A stretch of 36,118 bases of DNA. Origin: Magnetococcales bacterium (lineage in GTDB: Bacteria > Pseudomonadota > Magnetococcia > Magnetococcales > JADGCH01). This document shows, piece by piece, positions 24,921 to 36,118 of this stretch. The stretch is from assembly GCA_015229115.1 (NCBI GenBank), contig JADGCH010000002.1:78968-115085 (forward strand), read 5' to 3'. Under the pieces are notes generated by a model that saw only the letters and a program-made list of their open reading frames with translations, searched no databases and was not told the origin of the DNA. Position numbers and translations under genes: made by a program. How positions within the stretch are numbered: position 1 is the first letter of the stretch; every line of letters begins with the position of its first letter.

Positions 24921-27233
24921 TCAGTGATTCCTATGTTGTTGCAATAGGGACTGCATCTCTTTGAACCAAGCCGTAGCCGTGTCAAAATCAAAATTCTTCA
25001 GGCAATCGTTGACCTGTGTGGCCTTGTCCTGTAGTGCACGGTTCGGTAGCAGCGCCTTGAGCTGATCAAGGCTATCCTGAGCCAATACGTTGTAATTCTG
25101 CAGATAATGGTCCAGTTCGGTCAGAAGGGGGGCTATTCGATTGAAATCGACCACCATCTCTTCCACCACACTATCGTGCGGTTCCTGCCTGTAGCCTGAT
25201 GTCTTTAAATCCGTAACGGCCTGGATGACACCATGAAGATGGTGCTCAAACTGATGCAGCAACTCTGGCCAGTCCAACCGTTGCTGGTTGCGAATGCCCT
25301 GTTCCAGACTGGCCGCAGCGTGGAATAAATCCTTGGCAACGATATTGCCAGCGATTCCCTTAACCGAATGGACCAGCCGTTCAGCTGATTGCAGATCATC
25401 CTGTCTTTTGCCCTGCAGCCCTACGCGGACACGCTCGTCGGCATCGGCAAAATGATCAACAAACTCCAGCAATAACGACCAAAGCAGTTCTTGATTGCCA
25501 TTCAGCCGGTCGAGAGATGCGCGAATATCGATGCCGGGAACATCGGGAAATGGCGCCCCATCCTCTTCCGCATCAGGCTGGATGACGGGTGCTTCATACG
25601 GCAACACCGGCTTTTGTTCCAGGTTGATCCATCGAACCAGAACCTCAAACAATTCCTTTTTGATGATTGGCTTGCTGATATGATCGTTCATGCCAACCTG
25701 GAAACATTTTTCACGGTCACTGGACATGGCACTGGCGGTCATGGCGATGATGGGATAACCGCTCAGCTGCTTATGACTGCGAATGTAGCGCGTTGCCTCA
25801 TAACCGTCCATAATGGGCATCTGAACGTCCATAAGGATGAGGTGATAATCGGATTGCTCAATCATCCGAATAGCCTCCTGTCCATTTTTAGCCCAGTCGA
25901 CCACCAGTCCAGCCGTTTTAAGAATTTCGTGCGCAATCTGCTGGTTGATGGTGTTGTCTTCCACCAATAGTATGCGTGCACCAGCGATACATGCCCTGAT
26001 AGACTGCATATCGATAGCACTTGGGCTGTGCTGGGCTTTCCTGGAAACATCGTGTTGGTCCGTATTCAGCCGATAAGGAAACACCGCTGTAAAGAAAAAC
26101 CGGCTACCCTGTCCTGGCGTACTTTCGACCCATAGGTCACCACCCATCCTGTCGACGAGTCTCATACTGATGGATAAACCAAGACCGGTGCCGCCATATT
26201 TGCGTGTGGTCGAGTTGTCAGCCTGGGAAAACGGCTGAAACAGTCTGGAGATCTGTTCCTCAGTCATGCCAATACCGGTATCACGTACGCAAAATTGCAG
26301 CACGATTCGGTCGTCGGTCTGGTCGATGGTCTCAATCCGAACCTCGATCTCTCCCGCATCGGTAAATTTGAAGGCATTATTGACCAAATTGATCATAACC
26401 TGTCCCAAGCGCAGAGCATCTCCATTCAGTATGTACCGATGGGAGTCGGTCATGGAGATCATCAATTCAAGGCCCTTTTCAGCCATCTTGGTGCTGAAGA
26501 GAGGGACCACATGGTCGAAGACATCCTGCAGCAGGAAATCCGCCTGCTCCATGGTCATTTTTCCGGATTCTATTTTGGAGAAATCGAGGATATCGTTGAT
26601 GATGTGCAGTAAGGCCCAGGATGAATTGACCACCTTGGACAAATAATCGCGTGTTTTGGACGGCAGATCGCCCTGCAGAGCCAATTCGGTCAAGCCAATG
26701 ATGGCATTGAGCGGAGTACGAATCTCATGGCTCATGTTGGATAGAAACATGCTTTTGGCTTCGTTGGCGGCCTGTGCTTCTTCCTTTTCCCTCTTTAACC
26801 TGACCTCAGCCAGCTTACGCTGCATGATTTCGATGACACTGCGGCGCAAATTCACCTGCGACCGGATACGGGCTGATAACTCGGCACGGCGGAAAGGCTT
26901 GTTGACGTAGTCGACTGCCCCCAGCTCCAGTGCCCGCACCACAGCTCCAGCCTGATCATTGGCCGATAACACGATGACAGGCGGAATCTCCTGCTCCGAT
27001 CCCGGAGTATGACTGATGGTCTGCCATTGGGTCAACACGTCATAACCGGAGAGGCCCGGCATCATCAAATCCAGTAAAACCAGATCGAACCGCTCCTGTC
27101 GCACGCGCTCCAGGCATTGTCGTCCATTGATGGCCTCAGCAATGCGAAATTCCGCACCCAGATTAGTCCGTATTATTTCACGATTGATACTGTCATCATC
27201 GACGATCAGGATATAGGGTGTCGTTTCCTGCAT
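24921..27233 (-). CDS. Hybrid sensor histidine kinase (REC-HisKA-HATPase-REC-Hpt)
   Basis: This 770-residue protein has no membrane segment. In order: receiver 1 with Asp55; a coiled linker (130-160); a dimerisation domain with His169 ([11 protein letters not shown]); an ATPase with Asn285 (NLVNNAFKF), DTGIGM and GGTGLGLS; receiver 2 with Asp469 (LILMDVQMP); and an Hpt domain with His622 ([10 protein letters not shown]). It is a cytoplasmic phosphorelay; the input is probably another kinase acting on receiver 1 or a bound partner. It starts 7 bases after serC and is followed by the REC-PAS gene and two hemerythrins. The context suggests an O2- or redox-linked relay, which is inference. Confidence 0.93.
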   Translation of the reverse strand: MQETTPYILIVDDDSINREIIRTNLGAEFRIAEAINGRQCLERVRQERFDLVLLDLMMPGLSGYDVLTQWQTISHTPGSEQEIPPVIVLSANDQAGAVVRALELGAVDYVNKPFRRAELSARIRSQVNLRRSVIEIMQRKLAEVRLKREKEEAQAANEAKSMFLSNMSHEIRTPLNAIIGLTELALQGDLPSKTRDYLSKVVNSSWALLHIINDILDFSKIESGKMTMEQADFLLQDVFDHVVPLFSTKMAEKGLELMISMTDSHRYILNGDALRLGQVMINLVNNAFKFTDAGEIEVRIETIDQTDDRIVLQFCVRDTGIGMTEEQISRLFQPFSQADNSTTRKYGGTGLGLSISMRLVDRMGGDLWVESTPGQGSRFFFTAVFPYRLNTDQHDVSRKAQHSPSAIDMQSIRACIAGARILLVEDNTINQQIAHEILKTAGLVVDWAKNGQEAIRMIEQSDYHLILMDVQMPIMDGYEATRYIRSHKQLSGYPIIAMTASAMSSDREKCFQVGMNDHISKPIIKKELFEVLVRWINLEQKPVLPYEAPVIQPDAEEDGAPFPDVPGIDIRASLDRLNGNQELLWSLLLEFVDHFADADERVRVGLQGKRQDDLQSAERLVHSVKGIAGNIVAKDLFHAAASLEQGIRNQQRLDWPELLHQFEHHLHGVIQAVTDLKTSGYRQEPHDSVVEEMVVDFNRIAPLLTELDHYLQNYNVLAQDSLDQLKALLPNRALQDKATQVNDCLKNFDFDTATAWFKEMQSLLQQHRNH

Positions 27234-27240
27234 GGTGGTA

Positions 27241-28323
27241 TCAGCCGTACCTTCGGGCGAAGTCGTGCATGAAGTGAATCAGGGCCGCTACCCCCTCTTC
27301 GGGCATAGCGTTGTAAATCGAGGCACGCAGACCACCGACCAACCGGTGCCCCTCCAGCGTTACCAGACCAGCTTGGCCTGCCTCAGCAAGAAACCGCGGC
27401 GTCAGTGTTTCGTCAGTCAGGGTAAAGGGCACATTCATGCGTGACCGGCTGGCTACCTCCGTTGGACAACGATAGAACGCCGAGCTGTCGATGGCCTGAT
27501 ACAGCCGCGCTGCCTTGCGGATATTGCGCTGCTCCATCACCGCCACACCACCCTGATCCCGCACCCACTCCAGTACCAGTTTGAGAATGTAAATAGCGTA
27601 GGTAGGCGGGGTATTGAGCATGGAACCATGCTCAGCCTGCACCTGATAGTCGAGCATGATGGGCAGCTGGCCGACACGACCGAGCAGGTCGTCACGGACA
27701 ATGACCAGCGTAACGCCACTGGGACCGAGATTTTTCTGGGCACCTGCGTAGATGAGCCCGTAACGACTGACATCGATCGGTCGCGACAGGATGTTGGAGG
27801 ACATATCGGCCACCAGCGGCACCGGTCCGGTGTCGGGCAGGTAGTCGTATTCGGTACCAACTACGGTGTTGTTGCTGGTCATATGGACATAGACAGCAGC
27901 CGGACTCAGGTCAAGTTCCTGCTGACGCGGGATGCGACAAAAACGCACCACTTCACTACTGGCCGCAACACGGACGGTAGCGTGCTTGCGAGCCTCGGCC
28001 GCTGCTTTCTGGGCCCAGACTCCGGTGATGATATAGTCAGCCTGCTGTCCAGGTGCTGTGATAAGATTCATCGGTACCATGCTGAACTGCAACGAGGCCC
28101 CTCCCTGCAGCAGCAACACCCGATAGTTGTCAGGGATGGTGAGCAGCTGGCGCAACAGGGCCTCTGCTTCGGCTATGATGGCACTGTAGACCGAAGAACG
28201 GTGACTCATTTCCATCACCGACATGCCGCTGCCCTGGTAATCCGTCATTTCGTCGCGGGCACGATCCAGAACGGATAAGGGCAGGACGGCCGGCCCAGCA
28301 CTGAAATTATAGACCCGGGTCAT
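27241..28323 (-). CDS. serC: Phosphoserine aminotransferase
   Basis: SerC makes 3-phosphoserine from 3-phosphohydroxypyruvate (also used in pyridoxal phosphate synthesis). The 360-residue length is normal. The N-terminal [20 protein letters not shown] near 38, GGASLQF near 74, and the PLP lysine Lys197 in [12 protein letters not shown] are all present, as is the C-terminal [13 protein letters not shown]. It faces away from serS across 200 bases and is followed closely by the hybrid kinase. Confidence 0.97.
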   Translation of the reverse strand: MTRVYNFSAGPAVLPLSVLDRARDEMTDYQGSGMSVMEMSHRSSVYSAIIAEAEALLRQLLTIPDNYRVLLLQGGASLQFSMVPMNLITAPGQQADYIITGVWAQKAAAEARKHATVRVAASSEVVRFCRIPRQQELDLSPAAVYVHMTSNNTVVGTEYDYLPDTGPVPLVADMSSNILSRPIDVSRYGLIYAGAQKNLGPSGVTLVIVRDDLLGRVGQLPIMLDYQVQAEHGSMLNTPPTYAIYILKLVLEWVRDQGGVAVMEQRNIRKAARLYQAIDSSAFYRCPTEVASRSRMNVPFTLTDETLTPRFLAEAGQAGLVTLEGHRLVGGLRASIYNAMPEEGVAALIHFMHDFARRYG

Positions 28324-29795
<1,472 letters not shown>

Positions 29796-29816
29796 TTACA
29801 CAGGAGCATAGATCCC

Positions 29817-32726
29817 ATGAAGGTCACCCGATTCTGGCTACCGGCCAGCTGGATTGATCCCACCTCGGCACCACCGGTCGTTGACCGGGAAAGCATCAAG
29901 GCTAAAATCAGGGAGCTGCGTCGTGACATCCTGGCCTTGCTGACCCAGCAGCGCTTTGTTGGTTTTGAGCGACAGAATCTGCTCTACTTCGATAACAAGC
30001 TCAACATGCTGTGGTTGCTGTACGATTTTCAGGCCAAACCGGAGGACATGGAAAAATATATCGCCAAGGTGCGGGTACAGTCGTTCCGCCAGTGGGAGAT
30101 GGCCAGTCTGGATCAACTGCGTTCGGTGGTCACCGAGGAATTGTTCAATGCCAACCAGCGCTTCCGTGATTCCACCCTGTTGTCCGGTACACTAGATAAG
30201 GATGGTCATTGCTACATGACCGTGCGGATGGGTGACGGCATGATCCAGCCTTCCCGTGATGCCCATACCGTCATTCCGGTTCATCGGGTGGCACAACGGG
30301 ATATTTTCTCTTTCATCATCACCCATTCACTGGTACCCAAGGATATCCCCGCCGTATCTGAACGTCTAAAGGAGCTGTATACCCTGACGGTGCAGCTAAG
30401 CCAGAACAACGGCACAGAACCAGCAGCGCAGCCGTCAGCCCTGCCGGTGCAGCAGCTGGAGTCGCTGTTGCTGGAGGGAGACTACCTGCGCGCCCGACTG
30501 CCGATGCTCGAACCCTCCTACCTCCACGACATGGGTAAGGGTCTATGGGAATTGCATCAGCTCGATCGGCCCAAAGCGGGTCAGTGGCAGCTCGTTGAAC
30601 TGGCTGACAAGGGATGGGAGGCCCGCAATCCGGAATTGGACGTGCGCAATGGCGTCGTCGCCATTGATTTCGGCACCAGTTCAACCGTGGTAGCTTGCCG
30701 TGAACATGGTAAAACCACCCTGCTGCGCGTCGGCATGGGTGATTTTTTCCGCAAGCCAACACCGGAAGATTACCAGAACCCGACCATACTGGCCTTTATC
30801 AATCTGCCGCGCCTATTGTCGGCCTGGAATGCCGAGGCCTATCGTCCCATGACACGCTGGGACGACTTCAATTTTTCTCACGAAGCGCTCAAACAGCTAC
30901 GCGATAACGAGGCCAACCAGCGCATTGTCGCTAGCATTCTGGCTAATTTCAAGCAGTGGCCATTGACCGCTGAAACGGGACGGACATTGCGCGTCTCGGA
31001 CCAGACCGACAACAACGAACTGGAAATCCGACCCGTGCGCACGCCGCTACCGGTCCGTGGCGAGCCGATTACCGTATCGGAGGAGGATCCTCTCGATCCG
31101 ATCGAACTGTACGCCTATTATCTGGGGTTGTTCATCAACCATCGCGCTAACGGCATCTTTCTCGAATATTACATGACCTTCCCGATCACCTATCCGCGTG
31201 AGGCCAAGGATCAGATTCTGGGGGCGTTCGCCCGTGGTCTGCAGCGCAGCCTGCCTTATCTGCTGATTGAAAGCCCGCTCATGCAGCGCTTCTCGGTGCG
31301 TGAAGAAGCCTCCGAGCCGGCTGCCTATGCCGCCTGCGCCCTGAGCGATCTGCAGGTCCAGCCGACACGGGAAGGAACAGCCTATGCCGTATTCGATTTC
31401 GGTGGTGGTAGCAGCGACTTCGACTTCGGTATTTTCCGCCTACCAACACCGGAGGAGGAGCGACAAGGCTACGAGCATGTCATCAAGCATTTCGGCGCCA
31501 GTGGTGATATGTATCTGGGTGGCGAAAATCTGGTGGCCTATATGGCCTACCACACCTTCTGTCATAATCTGGATGTTTGTCGCAGTAACCGCATTCCGTT
31601 CACCTGTCCTCCAGAAGCCGAAAAATTTCCCGGTCATGAGCTGTTTATCGACCACTCCAATGTGGCCTACACCAACACCACCCTGCTCATTGCCCAGGTG
31701 CGGGCGATCTGGGAAGATTTCCAGTGGCACCTGCCAGAAGAGACTGCTGCCACCGAAAGCAACGTCCGCAAAGGCCAGATGGCACAACGGCGGCGGATAT
31801 CGGACCGGCTCAGTGACCGGCTCAGTCAGTCTATCATCGATACCGACTTTCACATCGACCCCAAAGCCGATAGCTGTCCTGAAGGGGGCCGACTGGTCAA
31901 AATCGCCATCGAACTGCTTAACCGTGATCGCGTCAAGGTGCCGGTCACGCTTGAGGTCGATCGCAATCTGCTGAATCATTTTCTGGTGCAGCGCATCGGC
32001 AAGGGTATTTTGCGCTTTTTCATCGCCATGCGTCAGGCCTTTGAAAACCGCGACCACCTCCCGGAAGTGATTCACATTCTGCAGGCCGGTAATTCAAGCC
32101 GTTCGCTGCTGGTGCAGTCGTTGTTTGCTACCATTCTGCAGGAACGCATGGTCAAGTGGGAGATGCCGCCCCAGGGACTGGTCAAGAATCCGGCGCTGGA
32201 AGAGATCCGTCGCGAGATTCCCTTCCCGCGTTTCATGGTACACCGACCGCCGGCTGGTGATCCGGACAATCCTTACCGGCCAACGGCCAAGACGGGTGTC
32301 GCTATTGGTCTGCTCAAGCTGATTCCGGGCGAGAGTCTGCTGGCCATCGGCCCGCACGAAGAGATCAACACCGGCGAAGCGCCCTTCCGCTTCTTCGTTG
32401 GTCGGTTACGCATGGATCTGTTCACACCGGTGCTCAAACAGAATACTGGCTACCGTGAATGGCACGAGTTGGGGGTACCCACCCGGGGCGCCTTTGTGCT
32501 CGCCTATTCGCTATCGCCCCAGGCTGGTCTCGGCACCCTGCGACGCGGAGCCCAGGAAATCCAGGAGCGCAATCTGTCTTTTCGCCGTGGCGCCGAAGGT
32601 AAGCGGCTGTATGTTCAGGCAGTCGGACCCAGTCATGTGGAAATCTGCCTGGCTGATTCGGTCGAACAGATCCGCAAGCGCCCGGAAGAAGTGGCCCACC
32701 AGGAGATCATTCACCTATTGGGATAG
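29817..32726 (+). CDS. Large Hsp70/actin-fold ATPase-like protein of unknown function
   Basis: This 969-residue protein has an N-terminal region of about 275 residues that I do not recognise (helical, then a mixed region). An Hsp70-type ATPase follows: phosphate-1 motif VAIDFGTSSTVV (Asp284), NPTILAF, TFPITYP, EPAAYA, and phosphate-2 motif AVFDFGGGSSDFDFG (Asp527). No canonical Hsp70 substrate-binding domain is apparent; the C-terminal part includes FFVGRLRMDLF. It begins 22 bases after serS, and its TAG stop directly abuts an in-frame ATG of the next gene. Related large Hsp70-like proteins (SrfB-type) exist in proteobacteria, but I cannot place it in that family with confidence. Confidence 0.85.
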   Translation: MKVTRFWLPASWIDPTSAPPVVDRESIKAKIRELRRDILALLTQQRFVGFERQNLLYFDNKLNMLWLLYDFQAKPEDMEKYIAKVRVQSFRQWEMASLDQLRSVVTEELFNANQRFRDSTLLSGTLDKDGHCYMTVRMGDGMIQPSRDAHTVIPVHRVAQRDIFSFIITHSLVPKDIPAVSERLKELYTLTVQLSQNNGTEPAAQPSALPVQQLESLLLEGDYLRARLPMLEPSYLHDMGKGLWELHQLDRPKAGQWQLVELADKGWEARNPELDVRNGVVAIDFGTSSTVVACREHGKTTLLRVGMGDFFRKPTPEDYQNPTILAFINLPRLLSAWNAEAYRPMTRWDDFNFSHEALKQLRDNEANQRIVASILANFKQWPLTAETGRTLRVSDQTDNNELEIRPVRTPLPVRGEPITVSEEDPLDPIELYAYYLGLFINHRANGIFLEYYMTFPITYPREAKDQILGAFARGLQRSLPYLLIESPLMQRFSVREEASEPAAYAACALSDLQVQPTREGTAYAVFDFGGGSSDFDFGIFRLPTPEEERQGYEHVIKHFGASGDMYLGGENLVAYMAYHTFCHNLDVCRSNRIPFTCPPEAEKFPGHELFIDHSNVAYTNTTLLIAQVRAIWEDFQWHLPEETAATESNVRKGQMAQRRRISDRLSDRLSQSIIDTDFHIDPKADSCPEGGRLVKIAIELLNRDRVKVPVTLEVDRNLLNHFLVQRIGKGILRFFIAMRQAFENRDHLPEVIHILQAGNSSRSLLVQSLFATILQERMVKWEMPPQGLVKNPALEEIRREIPFPRFMVHRPPAGDPDNPYRPTAKTGVAIGLLKLIPGESLLAIGPHEEINTGEAPFRFFVGRLRMDLFTPVLKQNTGYREWHELGVPTRGAFVLAYSLSPQAGLGTLRRGAQEIQERNLSFRRGAEGKRLYVQAVGPSHVEICLADSVEQIRKRPEEVAHQEIIHLLG

Positions 32727-32741
32727 ATGAAGGAGGATCCC

Positions 32742-33587
32742 GTGCAATTACCAGGACGTTTTATCGATACCGAGTGGCTCTATACCCGCTTGTCAGGCGA
32801 TGTTCACGCCGATACAGGGCAGTTGCTATTGCTGCAGGCTGGTGGTGAGTCCTATTACGAACAGGCCCATCTTCCGGAAGCCCTGTTGCTGCGTTACGCC
32901 GAGATTATCACCATGCGTGATGGAGTACCCGGAATGCGTGCCGATCATGATAGTCTGATTCAGCTGTTTGGTTCGCTGGGACTGGATGGTAGGCACGATG
33001 TTGTAGTCTATGATGGGGCTGGTGGTACCGACGCCTGTCGGGTCGCATGGACCTTGGCAACGCTGGGGCAGGATAACGTTGCCGTTCTTGATGGCGGCAT
33101 CACCCAGTGGTACCAGGAAAAGCGTCCCCTTGAAAGTGGCATGATCCAGCCTGTTGTCCAGACCTTTGCCCCGGTGGCGACAGAGAACGGCATGGACTGG
33201 GCCATTGACTGGCAAGGAGTGCTGGAGATTGTCGAGGGACACCGGAGCGCACTGCTGCTCGATGTGCGCAGCGAAAAAGAATATCTCGGTATCAATCTGA
33301 CCGGACCACGGGGTCATATTCCAGGTGCCATACATCTGGACTGGATGGATACGCTGATCAACCGTAACAGTACTCTGTTGAAACCGGTGGCCGAGTTGCA
33401 GCAATTATTCGCCTGTGCCGGTCTGACCGATCTGGACCAGCCGGTGGTGGTTTACTGCCAGACTGGTCACCGTGCCTCACAAACCTGGTTGTTATTGCGC
33501 CACATCGGTTGCTCCCGGGTACAGCTCTACGATGGCTCCATGGCAGAATGGGGCCATCACAATTTACCGGTATGGAGAGATGACTAA
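32742..33587 (+). CDS. Two-domain sulfurtransferase (rhodanese / mercaptopyruvate type)
   Basis: The enzyme moves sulfur from thiosulfate or 3-mercaptopyruvate to an acceptor. It has two rhodanese domains: the N-terminal one lacks the Cys (VVYDGAGGTDACR), and the C-terminal one has VVYCQTGHRAS with the active Cys. The loop CQTGHRA is closer to thiosulfate- than to mercaptopyruvate-type loops, but substrate cannot be assigned. I chose GTG 32742 because AAGGAGG lies 5 bases upstream; an ATG at 32727, directly abutting the previous stop, would place the ribosome site inside the gene. The product has 281 residues. Confidence 0.88.
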   Translation: MQLPGRFIDTEWLYTRLSGDVHADTGQLLLLQAGGESYYEQAHLPEALLLRYAEIITMRDGVPGMRADHDSLIQLFGSLGLDGRHDVVVYDGAGGTDACRVAWTLATLGQDNVAVLDGGITQWYQEKRPLESGMIQPVVQTFAPVATENGMDWAIDWQGVLEIVEGHRSALLLDVRSEKEYLGINLTGPRGHIPGAIHLDWMDTLINRNSTLLKPVAELQQLFACAGLTDLDQPVVVYCQTGHRASQTWLLLRHIGCSRVQLYDGSMAEWGHHNLPVWRDD

Positions 33588-33589
33588 CC

Positions 33590-34987
33590 ATGTTCGACAA
33601 TCTGTCTGACCGTTTTTCCGACCTGTTCAAGAAGCTGCGCGGCCACGGCACCCTGAGTGAACAGAATATCCAGGAGGCAATGCGCAGCGTACGTGTAGCC
33701 CTGCTGGAAGCTGATGTCCACTTGTCGGTGGTACGCAGCTTCGTTGAACGGGTGCGGGAGAGAGCCATCGGTGTTGAGGTCATCGGATCGCTGACCCCGG
33801 GACAGCAGGTCATCAAGGTGGTCCACGACGAGCTGGTAGAATTGATGGGGCGTGCCAATGAGCGCCTCAATCTGGCCTCGCAACCACCGGCTGTGGTTCT
33901 GTTGGTTGGACTGCAGGGATCCGGCAAAACCACTACAACGGCCAAGCTAGCTAAACGTCTGCTGGAGAAGGAGCGCAAGAAGTGCCTGCTGGCATCGCTG
34001 GACGTCTATCGGCCAGCGGCTATGGATCAGCTCGCTACCGTTGCCAAACAGGTCAATGCCGACGTCTTGCCAGCCCAACCCAACAGCAATCCACGCGACA
34101 TCGCCCGCCAAGCTTTATCGACAGCCCAGAGGGGTGGTTATGACGTCCTGCTGCTGGATACCGCCGGACGGTTACATATTGATGCCACGTTGATGACCGA
34201 ACTGGTCGATATCAAACGGATCGTCAATCCGATCGAGATTCTACTGATCGCTGATGCCATGACTGGCCAGGATGCCGTCACGGTGGCCCAGCAGTTTGAT
34301 CAACAACTGGATATCACCGGTGTTATTCTGACCAAAAGCGATGGCGATGCCCGTGGTGGGGCTGCTCTGTCGATACGCCATGTCACCGGCAAGCCGATCA
34401 AATTCCTGGGCGTTGGTGAGAAGCTGGATGGATTGGAACCATTCCATCCCGACCGACTGGCCTCACGCATCTTGGGTATGGGCGATGTGTTGACCCTGGT
34501 CGAAAGCGCCATGGAAAACGTCAAGATGGCCGACGCCATCAAGATGCAGGAGACGCTGACCAAAGGTCATTTTGATCTCAACGATTTTCTGTCACAGATG
34601 CAACAGATCAAAAAAATCGGCAGTATCGGCGATCTGGTTTCGATGATTCCGGGCATGGGTCAGGCCGTCAAGGGACAGGACATGACGGTGGTCGAGAAGC
34701 AGATGAAGCGCATTGAGGCCATGATCCTCTCCATGACGCCGGGTGAGCGCCGCAAGCCAGAATTGCTCAACGCCTCGCGCAAGAAGCGGGTCGCCCGTGG
34801 TTCGGGCACCACAGTGCAGGACATCAACATGATGCTCAAACAGTTCACCACTACCCGTGACATGATGAAGCGCTTTGGCAAACTGGGTAAATCCGGTCTG
34901 AAAGGATTGATGCGTGGAGGGCTTGGATCGCTGGCCAACATGACCGGCATGGGTGGCCTGATGGGACATCCTTCAGGACGAAAATAA
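33590..34987 (+). CDS. ffh: Signal recognition particle protein Ffh (SRP54)
   Basis: Ffh binds signal sequences of nascent membrane proteins and with 4.5S RNA delivers them to FtsY. The 465-residue protein has an N domain, a GTPase with VGLQGSGKTTTTAKLA (106-121), DVYRPAAMDQL, DTAGRLHID and TKSDGDARGG, and a Met-rich M domain (about 300-450) with the SRP RNA-binding region and the usual GMGGLMGHPSGRK end. It starts 2 bases after the sulfurtransferase stop. Confidence 0.98.
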   Translation: MFDNLSDRFSDLFKKLRGHGTLSEQNIQEAMRSVRVALLEADVHLSVVRSFVERVRERAIGVEVIGSLTPGQQVIKVVHDELVELMGRANERLNLASQPPAVVLLVGLQGSGKTTTTAKLAKRLLEKERKKCLLASLDVYRPAAMDQLATVAKQVNADVLPAQPNSNPRDIARQALSTAQRGGYDVLLLDTAGRLHIDATLMTELVDIKRIVNPIEILLIADAMTGQDAVTVAQQFDQQLDITGVILTKSDGDARGGAALSIRHVTGKPIKFLGVGEKLDGLEPFHPDRLASRILGMGDVLTLVESAMENVKMADAIKMQETLTKGHFDLNDFLSQMQQIKKIGSIGDLVSMIPGMGQAVKGQDMTVVEKQMKRIEAMILSMTPGERRKPELLNASRKKRVARGSGTTVQDINMMLKQFTTTRDMMKRFGKLGKSGLKGLMRGGLGSLANMTGMGGLMGHPSGRK

Positions 34988-35029
34988 GGAAAACTGCCAG
35001 GGTCTGTTGCACGATGGATCCGTAAGCTG

Positions 35030-35325
35030 ATGATTCATGACCAAGCCGACGTAGAACAGATCCCCAATGACTATGACACACCCTGGAAGGAAATCCTTGA
35101 CCTCTGTATCAGGGAGTTCATCGCCTTCTTCAATTTGAGGAGCAGCAACACATGCCGTACATTACCAGTGCTGAACGAATTGGCGAAAAAAGAGGGATCG
35201 AAAAAGGCATCGAATGGCGCAACAAAGGGGCTGCCCTTCACGGTATGCTGGAGTATGCTAGTATCCGTGGTGAGCGCAAACAGGCCACATTGGTCTTCTG
35301 GAATGGAGGTCAGACAAGAGGATGA
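35030..35325 (+). pseudogene. Remnant of a DUF4351/Rpn-type PD-(D/E)XK nuclease-family gene
   Basis: Frame 1 from 35030 has DYDTPWKEILDLCIREFIAFF, the usual N-terminal start of the large DUF4351-type 'cytosolic' proteins. Frame 2 from ATG 35152 encodes 57 residues beginning MPYITSAERIGEKRGIEKG, the usual start of the C-terminal coiled part. The several hundred residues normally in between are missing and the two parts are in different frames. So a large internal deletion left only the ends. The second part stops at 35325, overlapping the metW ATG by four bases. It also fills the 334-base gap between ffh and metW. Confidence 0.75.
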
Positions 35326-35972
35326 GTCCACAAAGAAAAATGCACGATTTGCGCGTCGATCTGGAAATCATCGCCAATCTGGTGGCTGAAAATGCCCGCG
35401 TCCTTGACCTTGGTTGCGGTGATGGGGCGTTACTCGACTATCTGATTCATACCAAGAAGGTGCGCGGCTTCGGCGTTGAAATTTCGCATGAGGGTGTGCA
35501 CGCTTGCATCAGTCGTGGTGTGCCGGTCTATCATGGCGATATCGACCAAGGATTGCTCGACCACCTTGATGACAGTTTCGATTACGTTATCCTGTCTCAC
35601 ACGCTCCAGACCATCCAGAAACCACGCTTTGTCCTGCAGGAGATGTTGCGTGTCGGTAAAAAAGTCATTGTCTCGTTTCCCAATTTTGGCCACTGGCGGG
35701 TACGGATGCAGCTGGTCCTGCATGGCAGGATGCCCATGACCCACCACCTGCCCTACCATTGGTATGACACGCCCAATATTCACCCCTGTACCGTGGCTGA
35801 CTTTTTAACATTATGTCAGGAATTGCCGGTGCAGGTGCTGGAACAAATACCGCTAGGGTCGACAGGTCATCGCCCCGATGGCCAGATCAAGGCTTGGCTG
35901 GCCGGAAAACTGTCCTATCCAGCTGCCAACCTGTTGGCACCGATGGTGGTGTTTTTGCTGGGTAAAGGGTAA
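35322..35972 (+). CDS. metW: MetW, methionine biosynthesis protein (SAM-dependent methyltransferase fold)
   Basis: MetW works with MetX (homoserine acyltransferase) in methionine synthesis. The 216-residue protein has the methyltransferase motif VLDLGCGDGALLDYL near residue 27, FGVEIS, DIDQGL and FDYVILSHTLQ, and the MetW-typical FPNFGHWRVRMQL and MPMTHHLPYHWYDTPNIH. The start is either ATG 35322 or ATG 35340 (MHDLRVDLEIIANLV), which fits family starts better. metX normally lies directly upstream; here ffh and a gene remnant do. Confidence 0.93.
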   Translation: MSPQRKMHDLRVDLEIIANLVAENARVLDLGCGDGALLDYLIHTKKVRGFGVEISHEGVHACISRGVPVYHGDIDQGLLDHLDDSFDYVILSHTLQTIQKPRFVLQEMLRVGKKVIVSFPNFGHWRVRMQLVLHGRMPMTHHLPYHWYDTPNIHPCTVADFLTLCQELPVQVLEQIPLGSTGHRPDGQIKAWLAGKLSYPAANLLAPMVVFLLGKG

Positions 35973-35976
35973 TGGC

Positions 35977-36118
35977 ATGTCGGAATCGATTCATACGCTG
36001 ATCACATCGGCCGCTATCGCCGAACGGATTGAGGCCATGGCCGGTGAGATCGCTCCACGCATCGGTCCAACACCTCTCATCGTAGCCCTGCTGAAGGGTT
36101 CGGCCGTTTTCTGTGCTG
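35977..36118 (+). CDS. hpt: Hypoxanthine phosphoribosyltransferase, N-terminal part
   Basis: The first 47 residues run into the right edge. IHTLITSAAIAERIEAMAGEI followed by PLIVALLKGSAVF is the typical N-terminus of hypoxanthine-guanine phosphoribosyltransferase, which salvages purines; LLKGS includes the conserved cis-peptide loop. The ATG at 35977 lies 4 bases after the metW stop. An ATG at 35972 in another frame stops quickly. Confidence 0.85.
   Translation, partial: MSESIHTLITSAAIAERIEAMAGEIAPRIGPTPLIVALLKGSAVFCA

Overview
The window looks like a chromosomal segment of a magnetotactic proteobacterium, most likely of the Magnetococcales/Etaproteobacteria type. The evidence is a set of recognisable magnetosome genes at the left end (mamD, mamF, mamH, mamI, mamE and an acidic repeat protein in the mamJ position), a proteobacterial zapA-6S RNA-fau locus, and tandem-hemerythrin proteins of the kind abundant in magnetotactic bacteria. 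The lineage is an inference from gene content; no marker here settles it.

Layout. (1) 1-6952, minus strand: the proximal end of a magnetosome operon, read right to left as mamD, mamF, mamH, mamI, mamE and a mamJ-like gene that runs off the left edge. (2) 6953-7297: an AT-rich leader with a near-perfect Fur box, an AT palindrome and a 14-base A/T tract. (3) 7298-14435, minus strand: a four-gene block of a ZorA-like motor stator with a very long repeat tail, a ZorB-like peptidoglycan-binding stator, a ZorC-like EH-signature protein ending in an Hpt-like region without its histidine, and a PD-(D/E)XK (Rpn/DUF4351) nuclease-family protein. It resembles a Zorya anti-phage system without the usual ZorD or ZorE effector and is the best candidate for an undescribed system. 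(4) 14530-15957, minus strand: a zapB-like gene, zapA, 6S RNA and 5-formyltetrahydrofolate cyclo-ligase, behind a TTGACA-17-TATAGT promoter. (5) 16058-28323, minus strand: serC, a hybrid histidine kinase, a REC-PAS response regulator, two tandem-hemerythrin proteins, gltB and gltD, tightly packed. (6) 28524-36118, plus strand: serS, a large Hsp70/actin-fold protein of unknown role, a two-domain sulfurtransferase, ffh, a decayed DUF4351-type remnant, metW and the start of hpt.

How they work together. The mam genes supply membrane remodelling and protein sorting (MamI, MamE), transport (MamH), crystal-size control (MamD, MamF) and probably magnetosome-chain attachment (MamJ-like). The Fur box suggests that iron controls the operon. 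The hemerythrin/two-component/GOGAT run suggests oxygen or redox sensing next to nitrogen assimilation. Most of the remaining genes are housekeeping. I saw no tRNA, rRNA, CRISPR array or intact insertion sequence.
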